Shown: piece by piece, positions 55,191 through 64,000 of the stretch
Layout of the letters: each line of letters begins with the position of its first letter
How positions within the stretch are numbered: the stretch's first letter is position 1
Source of the DNA: Crossaster papposus
Taxonomy: Eukaryota > Echinodermata > Asteroidea > Velatida > Solasteridae
Assembly: GCA_037893245.1 (NCBI GenBank)
Contig: JBAIAA010000607.1
Span: 372,001-436,000, forward strand
Length of the DNA: 64,000 bases
Reading direction: 5' to 3'
The notes under the pieces: model-generated
What the model saw: the letters and a program-made list of their open reading frames with translations, nothing else
What the model was told of the DNA's origin: nothing
The model's database searches: none
Position numbers and translations under genes: made by a program

Positions 55191-56544
55191 CACTCTAAAA
55201 ACAGATTGGTTAAAAGACCAACCAATCTAATTGGTTGACCCCCATATTGGTTGTTTTTAACCAATGTGTTGGTTAAAGCGTAACCAATGCGTTGGTTGTC
55301 CGTCAACCAGTCATATTGGTTGAGCTTGTAACCAAGGTATTAACCAATATATTGGTTATTCATAACCAATATGTTGGTTGTCCTTCAACCAGTCATATTG
55401 GTTGAGCTTGTAACCAAGGTATTAACCAATCTATTGGTTATTCATAACCAATATGTTGGTTGTCCTTCAACCAGTCATATTGGTTGAGCTTGTAACCAAT
55501 TGTATTAACCAATCTATTGGTTATTCATAACCAATATATTGGTTGTCCTTCAACCAGTTATATTGGTTGAGCTTGCAACTAAGGTATCAACCAATCTATT
55601 GGTCCTATTGGTCATTAATAACCAATATGTTGGTTGTCCTTCAACCAGTCATATTGGTTGAGCTTGAAACCAAGGTATTAACCAATCTATTGGTTATTCA
55701 TAACCAATAGATTGGTTGGCCTTCAACCAGTCATATTGGTTGAGCTTGTATACAGCAACTGACCAATCAGAAGTGAGAACATTTGTTTTGACAATAGTCG
55801 ATGTTAAATTGTAGTATTTAGTCCAAAATGCACTTTTTTGGCCTTAATATGTAATTATTCAAACGATTCCATGATTGAATTTAGATTTTTGTACAAACAT
55901 AGTGAAAAATTCACATTACATTTCCTTTGTATTCAAATTTTGACATTATTCATAAAAAACTAGCTGTGACTTCGTCGTGGACAAAAAAAGCGAACTATAA
56001 AACTAACAACGGCAGTAGCTAAGTTTGTAGTAAGTGTTCAGTAGGTAATAGGTTATTATTGTATTTATGTGTATTTGCAGTGTGTAATAAGTTAATTCCA
56101 TTGGTATTATTTAATTACGTAATTTGTCCACGTAGGAACCAATACATAAAAACAACCAATAGTATTGGTTGTAGCCTAACCATTATAAATTGGTTGAATT
56201 AACCAATAATGTATTTTTGCATTTGTTATAACCAATGCAATTGGTTGCGTGTTAACCAATATGAATTGGTTGCAGCCCTACCATTATGTATGGTTAGTGC
56301 TATAACCAATATGGATTGGTTACGTGGTAACCAATACAAATTGGTTGGAGTCCTACCATTGTGGATTGGTTAAATTAACCAACATTGCATTGGTTGGTTT
56401 TATAACCAATATGGATTGGTTAAATAGGTAACCAATGTCATATTGGTTATTTTAACCAATATTTTGGTTATCCACATATCTACAACAGGATTGGTTGAAA
56501 TCGACCAATATATTGGTTATTTTCAACCAATCTGTTTTAGAGTG
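55191..56544. mobile_element. 1354-bp inverted-repeat element saturated with ATTGGTT/AACCAAT
   Basis: Left CACTCTAAAAACAGATTGGT; right ACCAATCTGTTTTAGAGTG. Between 55260 and 55750 an about 90-bp unit (AACCAATATGTTGGTTGTCC, TTCAACCAGTCATATTGGTT, GAGCTTGTAACCAAGG) is repeated about six times. Between 56125 and 56530 a different ATTGGTT-rich array runs. The central 55750-56120 is ordinary AT-rich DNA. It is absent from the other copies of the surrounding duplication. Confidence 0.8.
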
Positions 56545-57240
56545 TGGCCACGTGTTTTTCAGTGTTATTTCGTAAACGAAGCGGATTATCATTCGCCAGT
56601 GAAATAGTCTAAACATTCCTGTAGAAAATAAATCAGTAAAGGATATTTCATGTTTTGAAATTATCATTAATGACGTCTTGACAACATGTTAGAAGTGAAT
56701 CCAAACTAAAACACACACAAAAAACAGAATTTACAAATTTGTACTCAAAATAATCGAATTATCAACTGCCTACATCATTGGGACTGTATTGCCCAACGGC
56801 ATTAGGAAATGTTTACAACTGTTGGGGAATTGGACAAGTGCGTTATGGACTGCTCTTGAATAATGTGACGTGGTCATCGTTATTACAGCAATAAAGGAAA
56901 TGGAAAGTTTATGTTTTCGATCCAATTTATACGTTACTTTGTTTTGTTTTACCGCCCCAATTATAACTCGGCATTAATAGTGAAAGTACGTGGGTAACCG
57001 TATAATAGCAGTCCAAAATATCACCTGTAATCTTGTCATCACCGTGGGCCACGTGTTTTTCAGTATCATTTCGTAAACGAAGCGATTATCATTCGCCAGT
57101 GAAATCGTCTAACATTCCTGTAGAAAATAAATCAGTAAAGGATATTTCATGTTTTGAAATTATCATTAATGACGTCTTATTAACAATGTTAGAAGTGAAT
57201 CCACACTGAATAAAATAAATACATAAATATATAAAAAAAT

Positions 57241-58085
57241 ATTGCCACTTCATCATGTTTGCATAACATTAACGTTGGGGGAATTGTCAGGTCAGAGAAC
57301 TAGAGAGTATATTTGGAACCCATTCACGGACGTATTTGTTATTATAGGCATTTTGGTTATTTGGTAAATTAAAAGAAGTATTAAAAAAACGAAATGCGAA
57401 ATTCCACTTTTCTTGAAAATGATTGACAGCACACCAGGTGCTTATCGGCCAGGATGCTCGAGATTATTATTATATTATAGCCAAGTAAGATAATTCAAAA
57501 TAATTGGGTAGTTTTGTTCTTTGATGTTTTGCAAATGTTGAAAATGAGGTAAAATCTTCATATTTGGAACTAGCAGGTAGAAATAACCTAATGTTAATCG
57601 CAAATTAATACCAGTCTTTTTTAAAGAATAATTTAATATAGGCCTATGTGATTAAACATACCTTAATGTTTTAAGCCACATTAAAAAACAAATGGAAGTG
57701 AGACTAGACGCAAACAAATAGTCTGGCAACATATCATCAACAGTTCACAATTGATAAAATGTATTTAGGGAACACGACCAAAATGACTTCCTCGTGAATA
57801 AGGCCCATTACCTTTACATTTATTGTCAGGCTTCCTTCCGTCACAAATGCAGGTGTGCACTAAACAAATTCTTGACTAGAACAAAGAATTAGAGTTTCAC
57901 AACCTTTTTTGTGAACTTCCGTGTTAAGTTTTGTTTCCGATGCTTTTACGTCAGTGTCTCGTGTTGCAATTGTGTTATGATTGGTGTTTTCTTGTCTGTT
58001 CAGAGACGTTGTTGTTGGCCTTTTAAATATTTGATTTTTCACATGTCATAGTTGTAATGCAGTATGGGGATTAAAAGTTAGTTTA
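57241..58085. other. Non-coding, nothing recognised
   Basis: AT-rich, no repeats with clear ends, no coding frame of interest. Confidence 0.45.
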
Positions 58086-58164
58086 AAGGGTTGCTATCCT
58101 GTTGCACGTGTTACGATCAACACAATGAGATCACTCATGTACAGCGGGCGCAAACCGGGTGCAT

Positions 58165-58275
58165 TGGGAGAGGGGAGGGGGGGGGGTGGGGTGGGGGGGG
58201 GGGGGGGGGGGGGGGGTGGGGGGGGGGGGGGGGTGGGGGGGGGGGGGGGGTGGGGGGGGGGGGGGTCGGGGGGGA
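58165..58275. repeat. G-rich low-complexity tract, about 110 bp
   Basis: Almost pure G with scattered T. Glycine- or proline-rich open frames across it are artefacts. Its length is unlikely to be reliable. Confidence 0.9.
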
Positions 58276-59483
58276 CTAAATGGGCCCAGGTACAGTACAG
58301 CGGGAACAAGTCAGTATACATTGGAAATAACAAAAATGAGTAGTACAGCGCGCACACGGGTGCCAGGCATACTCGCAGCTATAGTGCATGCCCGGTCTAT
58401 ACCCATCACGATACGAGAACAATCACCTCCCACCCCCCCTCCCTGAAAATAAATCAGTAAAAGATATTTCATGTTTTGAAATTATCATTTATGACGTCCT
58501 TGACAACAATGTTAGAAGTGAATCCAAACTAAAAACTCACACAAAAAACAGAATTTACAAATGTTGTACTCAAAATAATCGAATTATCAACTGCCTACAT
58601 CATTGGGACTGTATTGCCCAACGGCATCAGGAAATGTTACAACTGTTGGGGAATTGGACAAGTGCGTTTAGCTTATAAACATGTTTACAAACTGATAGCA
58701 AGAAAAGTGTTTCCTCGCTAAACACAGTTTTTGAGTTGTAACGCCCCACCCCCCACCCCCCCCCTTTAAATAATCAGGGTTTTAATAGAACTTGAAACCG
58801 GATAAACTGCTCTTGAATAATGTGACGTGGTCATCGTTATTACAGCAATAAAGGAAATGGAAAGTTTACTTGTCCTCGATCCAATTTATACGTTACTTTG
58901 TTTTGTTTTACCGCCCCAATTATAACTCGGCATTAATAGTGAAAGTTTACATCGAAAGTACACAAGTACGTGCAGGGTATAATAGCAGTCAATAATATCA
59001 CCTGGTCATCTTTCATCACCGTGGCCAGGTGTTTTTCAGTATCATTTTGTAAAAGAAGCGATTATCATTCGCCAGTGAAATAGTCTAAACATTCCCGTAG
59101 AAATTAAATTAGTAAGGGATATTTCATGTTTTGAAATTATCATTAATGACGTCTTTACAACAATGTTAGAAGTAAATCCACACCGCCACCCCCCCCACCC
59201 CCCCAAAAAAAAAATATAAAATAAAATAAATAAATTTAAAAAAAAAAAAAAAACAACCCCCAGACTTTACAAATTTTGTACTCAAAGATAATCGAATTAT
59301 CAACTGCCTACATCATTGGAACTGTATTGCCCAACGGCATTAGGAAACAATGTTTACTACTTTTGAAGAAATATTTTACTCAACCATTATGTTGCGTTAC
59401 CCATCTGTTGGTCAAAGATATTTACCACTTATTGGACAATATTTTTACTCACATTTGATTATTTTTCCATTATGGGAAAACCA

Positions 59484-59712
59484 GGTTGGCGCAGAGGTTC
59501 TTTCCTCGCCTTCGCCTTCCACCGCTATGACACGGGTTCGAATCCCGCCTGGGCCAATTGTGTGGATTGGGGTGATCAGTCCCTGCCTGACTCCGTGGGT
59601 TTTCTCCCAGGTATATTCTTCTGGGGTTTTCCTACCACCTCTAAAAACATTATCTTCTCTCATTTGTAATTGGCGCTATAGCGCTGTTGGGTGTTAAATT
59701 AAATAAATAGAT
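59484..59712 (+). mobile_element. tRNA-derived SINE with AAATAAATA tail
   Basis: A box TGGCGCAGAGG (59487-59497), B box GGTTCGAATCC (59535-59545), body with GGGTTTTCTCCCAGG and GGGGTTTTCCTACCACCTC. It ends GTGTTAAATTAAATAAATAG. Inserted in copy 4 of the tandem duplication. Confidence 0.75.
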
Positions 59713-59758
59713 CAATATTTACAAAATATTGCCACTTCGTCATTTTTGCATAAATATA

Positions 59759-61829
59759 TGTCACCCCCCAAAAAATCCACTTTTTTGGGTTGGACAAGGT
59801 TTTGGTTGTTTAGGCCACTGAACCCCTTTAATTGTGTTCTTAATGGTGCCCAACTGTTATTTACGACTGTCTCGGACATGAACTAGCTGCTTGACAAGTC
59901 AGGTTCGGGGCGAGGCCTCATGTATGTGGTTTGGGTCATTCTGACTTTCAGCCTGCGACCAGTCAGGATCAATGCCACCTTGCCTCCTACATGAGCCTTG
60001 TTTCCACTATTTCTACTGAAATAGGTGAGTCCCCGAATTCACTTTTGTTCTTATGATGTACTTAATAATAGTGTTATTGATGTTTTATTAATTTGCCCTC
60101 ATGGTAAATTAATATCTGATATTGGCATGTATCTTAGCACATGTACTTTCAGTGATTTGGAAGGATTTGCATTTCCTTTTTGAAGTTGTGTATTTGTATT
60201 ATCGCTTAGATACAAAGTAGTTATTTTCCATTTTGTTTGACAATTCGTTATAGTTATTCGTTGATTACTTTTGATTTTCTTATTGATTTTAGTTATTATT
60301 CTACACTTGAGAGTTGTAGTTGTAGGGTGTTTATTTAGGTTTTCGCTTCCGAAGAGTCACCATTAATTATATGAGACTGGTTTATTACTCGAGGACTTTT
60401 CGTTGTGTTTAGGTTTTCACAATGTTGTTAGAAATTCTTCAGTACAATTATTCCATTTGAGTGATAATATTCCGTACATGAGACAATTATCAACACAAGT
60501 CTATGGTTTGGTTTGCGACCATGCTGTACAGTACAAATATGCTTTCCCTTAGTAAATTGCTATTTAGTAAAACAAAGGACTAGTTGTGAGTGACCTCTAA
60601 GCCACTGGGCCTGGCCTGTGGTCATCAGGGACCATCAATTTCGCCTAAAAGCTATTAACCACTTCAAGAGGGTTGAAACCATTCAAGGTTTATGTGAAAT
60701 TACCTTCACTTTAGTTTTCTGACTTTGGCCTTATTCTGAAGTTATGGTTTAATGATTGATTCGATTTACTTTATTTTGTTGAATACACTTGTGGTTAAGG
60801 AGTTCTTCAGAATTTCTTTGAGTTGTTGGTCTTTCAAGTTTTGGCTTTGAGATATCTGAACCACCTGTGAATTGCTTTTGGTTTATAGATCCTATTAACT
60901 TCAGTTGACTTTTTATTGATTTAGCTTGGAGTGACTTTTATTTGAACCCTAGATCAAGGGCTATAGTGTTTACTTTTATATTATTTTCCTCTGAAAATAA
61001 TATAATTCTGTAAGGTTTTAGTTTTTTCTTAAGACTTAGTGAATATTTTAGCTTTTTGTTTATAACCTTTAGTGTTTGATTATTGTTCTGGTTTAGTTTA
61101 TTCTTATTGATTTACACATGTAGGTTTTAGTTATAATTAGTGTGCATTCTGACTTCAGCCTGCGACAGTCAGGATCAATGCCACCTTGCCTCCTACATGA
61201 GCCTTGTTTCCACTATTTCTACTGAAATAGGTGTGACCCCATATGCAGTTGACAAGACTCAAGACTCGAGACTCACGAGAGGACGAATTCCAAGCACGGC
61301 ATCCCGTAGTGATTGGATTCCCTCATCACCGTGCGTGCTGTAGGAGTGTCGCTTTCCACTATTTCACCATCCCGTTCCAGTATTTTGCAGTACATCAGTT
61401 TCCCCATGTTCATCTCTTCGACATCTTTTCCCAGTTCACCTGTGCCAGTCCAACCCCCACTTCAGTCTACATTTCGTGTCTTCTTCTTCATCCAGATCCT
61501 GTGTCTTCTTCTCCATTTGTCGTCATTCTGAACTGAACTATTCGTTCGCGTGTCGCGTTTTATATGTGAACTATTCGCTCGCGTGTCGGATAAATTCATC
61601 TATATCCTTTTATTTTGCTGTTTTATAATAAGTGTTGATCTGTATTTCATCTGTGATATTGTCAATTCTTGTTAATCCAACTGTTATATTTTGTTGTCCA
61701 ATATTAATATTTTGTTCTTGTGCGATTGTCCCATCGACCTGTAATTCTTTATAACTTTAAATTTAATTTTGTCTACCGCGGACCGGTATAATAAACATAA
61801 GGGCTTCCGATCAGGAAGGACCTGTGACA
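59759..61829. repeat. 5' LTR of an LTR retrotransposon (about 2.07 kb)
   Basis: It begins TGTCACCCCCC and ends CCTGTGACA. AATAAA at 61790-61795 lies about 35 bp from the end, fitting an R-region poly(A) signal. A direct repeat of about 93 bp inside the LTR (59939-60031 and 61145-61232; CAGCCTGCGAC, CCACCTTGCCTCCTACATGA, CTATTTCTACTGAAATAGGT) separates about 1.1 kb. The first copy is followed by GTGAGT, a possible splice donor. Confidence 0.85.
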
Positions 61830-61834
61830 AAATT

Positions 61835-61856
61835 TGGAGGCACCACCCGGATTTGG
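61835..61856 (+). other. Candidate primer-binding site
   Basis: It starts five bases after the LTR with TGGAGG, then three unmatched bases, then CACCCGGATTTG-like sequence. It is largely complementary to the 3' end of animal tRNA-Cys including CCA (18 of 22 by my alignment from known tRNA sequence). Confidence 0.55.
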
Positions 61857-63417
61857 TCGAATCGCTAATACAGAATATTTATTAGCGACCCACAGTCAAA
61901 CTATAAAGCACAAGATCCAATATTAATACTTGCTTGGATAATTTTGATATTCCATTGTTCCCTGGTATTTAATATGTTATAGATTTTGTGTATTGTTGTT
62001 ATATACTTGTGAAGTCATGTCCGAGACAGAGGGTAAAGTTGAGCTCAGTAGTGATTTAAGGGGGCATTAGGTGAATTCTTACGACAACATGGCAAGTCCC
62101 TTGAAGACAAACAGTCACCCCCCAGACCAGCTCCACGTCATATAGGATTAGGAGCCCCACGTCCTATGGGAGCCCCACGACGGAGACCTATGGTGTGCTT
62201 CAACTGTGGCCAGATAGGGCACAGGATGGAGGCTGCACCAATCCCCGAAATGCAGAACACGGTCCAGCGGCAATTGATGGCCCATTGCCAACCTCCAACT
62301 AACTCGGGAAACGACGATGGCCGCCAGTAGAGGACGACCAGCGGCCCAAGCAACAGAAGAGTCCCCTTAAGGCAAAATAGCAACCCAGGAAATCGTGTCG
62401 CCTGCAACAGCGTGAAAAGTACACCCCTCCAAGGAGTACCTGGTGGGCAACCGTCCATCGTCAGCGCTGTTGTAGACGGGCACGATGTCTCATGCCTTTT
62501 TGGACACCGGCTTATAATACAAGCGACATGCATATTCAAGGCTTTCTATTGTCAGAATCTGTGCAAACTGCCCACTAGAAACCCCTCACTTAATTTGATG
62601 GTGATAGGAGCTAGTGGGCAAATCGTGCCATACATCGGGATAGAGATGTCAGTGAGCTTCACTTAGGAGAAGGCAGGGCGTAGATATGACAAGAGAGACC
62701 TTATAGGTTACTTCCCTTGTGGGTTTCTTCCCGAAGCCCCGGCAAAGCCGTTAACTACTGTCCGTCCAAAGCCAGCCCCAAGAATCTCACTACGTCCAAT
62801 CAAGAAGTAAATGTAACCAGCCAGGGAAATTAATAATTCACACTTCACCTCCTAGACATCCAAGTACCGAGAGTGAGTCTGGCGGGACGCTGCTTCGATT
62901 CCCCACCAGTGATGAAGATCCACCAGCAAATCCTCCTTGATCCCGAAGCACCAGAGTTTGTTCCAGCTGAAGTAGCCCCACGGGACATCGAACCCAGTGG
63001 ATGAGGCTGGCAGTGCCCCCTCTACGTCGGAACCTGTCTCCCTCCAAGAGACAACAAGTTCCTCAAAGCCGAACAGAGCAGTGCCCCCTCTGGATCTTCC
63101 TCTACGTCGGAACCTGATCCTCCAAGAGACAACAAGTTCCTCAGAGCCAGAATACTTCTTCGTCAGACGAGTCAACTCCAGATTAGTCCCACGGCCCTAG
63201 CCAGACGTAGATATCCAGCCCGCAACAGGATGAGCACCTGAGCGACTTGGGTATAAGCCGATTGAGACCTTCTGAGACTAAACTTATTGAAGAACACTTA
63301 GCAATCCAGAAGCAAAGTCTCACACTGCTTCAATCTTGCCTTTGTGGTCCAAATACATGTAGAAGCATTAGTTTCTGTCAAGTTATATTATAGCCATGTC
63401 GGGACGCCATGATTTTA

Positions 63418-63428
63418 GAAGGGGAGAG
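63418..63428 (+). other. Polypurine tract
   Basis: GAAGGGGAGAG immediately before the TGTCAC start of the 3' LTR, the expected plus-strand primer position. Confidence 0.7.
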
Positions 63429-64000
63429 TGTCACACCCCCCCAAAAATCCACTTTTTGGGTTGGACAAGGTTTTGTTGTTTAGGCCACTGAACCCTTTAA
63501 TTGTGTTCTTAATGGTGCCCAACTGTTATTTACGACCTGTCTCGAGACATGAACTAGCTGCTTGACAAGTCAGGTTCGGGGCGAGGCCCTCATGTATGTG
63601 GTTTGGGTCATTATGACTTCAGCCTGCGACCAGTCAGGATCAATGCCACCTTGCCTCCTACATAGAGCCTTGTTTCCACTATTTCTACTGAAATAGGTGA
63701 GTCCCGAATTCACTTTTGTTCTTTATGATGTACTTAATAATAGTGTTATTGATGTTTTATTAATTTGCCCTCATGTAAATTAATATCTGATATTGGCATG
63801 TATCTTAGCACATGTACTTTCAGTGATTTGGAAGGATTTGCATTTCCTTTTTGAAGTTGTGTATTAGTATTATCGCTTAGATACAAAGTAGTTATTTTCC
63901 ATTTTGTTTGACAATTCGTTATAGTTATTCGTGTGATTACTTTTGATTTTCTTATTGATTTTTAGTTATTATTCTACACTTGAGAGTTGTAGTTGTAGGG
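63429..64000. repeat. 3' LTR (truncated by window end)
   Basis: TGTCACACCCCCCCAAAAAT onward matches 59759-60330 nearly base for base. Most differences are one-base insertions or deletions. Confidence 0.85.

Larger units (their letters stand above)
54975..59757. repeat. Tandemly duplicated segment, three to four diverged copies
   Basis: Shared order: TAATGTGACG/ATCGTTATTAC, CAATAAAGGAAATGGAAAGT, CGATCCAATTTATACGTTAC, TATAACTCGGCA, CATCACCGTG-GCCA, CATTCGCCAGTGAAAT, GATATTTCATGTTTTGAAAT, TTAGAAGTGAATCCA, CAACTGCCTACATCATTGG. Copy 1: 54979-55190 plus 56545-56843. Copy 2: 56844-57240. Copy 3 (3' part): 58445-58670. Copy 4: 58793-59345 and onward to 59757. Confidence 0.8.
61830..63428 (+). mobile_element. 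Collapsed interior of a Ty3/gypsy-like LTR retrotransposon
   Basis: Only about 1.6 kb lies between the LTRs. A gag zinc knuckle begins CFNCGQIGHR at about 62190-62220, and its last Cys lies in another frame. An aspartic-protease region (VVDGHDVSC, then D-T-G at 62503-62511 in a shifted frame, then NLMVIGASGQ) spans about 62460-62660. RT, RNase H and integrase are absent. A repeated block with CCTCTACGTCGGAACCTG near 63020-63120 is followed by a purine tract (63418-63428) abutting the 3' LTR. This is a deleted, probably non-autonomous copy. Confidence 0.75.

Noticed and set aside
55260..55750. CRISPR-like array of about 90-bp repeats
   Set aside because: Eukaryotic context; the spacers are also repeats, and the whole lies inside an inverted-repeat element.
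58091..58446. Glycine-rich and proline-rich open frames
   Set aside because: Produced by the G-tract at 58165-58275.

Overview
This is eukaryotic DNA, very probably from a marine invertebrate deuterostome (echinoderm or hemichordate-like). The reasons are intron-split genes with GT-AG junctions, a metazoan MED6 and galaxin-type gene, abundant TAGGCCTA and TACATG words, and a dense, diverse load of DNA transposons, SINEs and retroelements. Species assignment is an inference; there is nothing prokaryotic here.

Three host genes are supported. (1) On the minus strand at 1143-1472 is one exon of a secreted PAN/apple-domain protein. (2) Five of probably six coding exons of the Mediator subunit MED6 lie on the minus strand between 18507 and 9705. 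Every splice junction keeps frame, and the tail carries a 16-residue polyglutamine tract. (3) A complete 12-exon galaxin-like gene occupies the plus strand from 25472 to 49292. The exons sum to 2547 nt, that is 848 residues, with a signal peptide and about 43 Cys-Cys pairs. MED6 and the galaxin gene are divergently oriented around a gene-poor interval at 18508-25471.

The rest is mobile DNA. Positions 1-5300 hold decayed LINE, pogo-like and Ty3/gypsy fragments. The MED6 introns hold TTAA-flanked MITEs, GTGACC-type TIR elements and a nested element with an 8-bp target duplication. Galaxin intron 2 and intron 9 carry inverted copies of one hAT-like MITE, both with intact 8-bp duplications. Intron 4 holds a 4.7-kb terminal-inverted-repeat element enclosing a Penelope-like reverse transcriptase broken only by two in-frame TAA codons. 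From 54975 to 59757 a several-hundred-bp segment is tandemly duplicated, and one copy has received a 1354-bp element missing from the others. At 59759-64000 lies an LTR retrotransposon with about 2.1-kb LTRs and a collapsed gag-pol interior.

The most unusual theme is a set of non-autonomous inverted-repeat elements. Each has an interior saturated with degenerate copies of one short word of its own (ATTGGTT, ACAAGTCC, GCGTGAT, TTCGC, CATCC, GGATGTGAATT, GGGTCA, GATTCAGGAT). Several have clear target duplications or paralogous empty sites.
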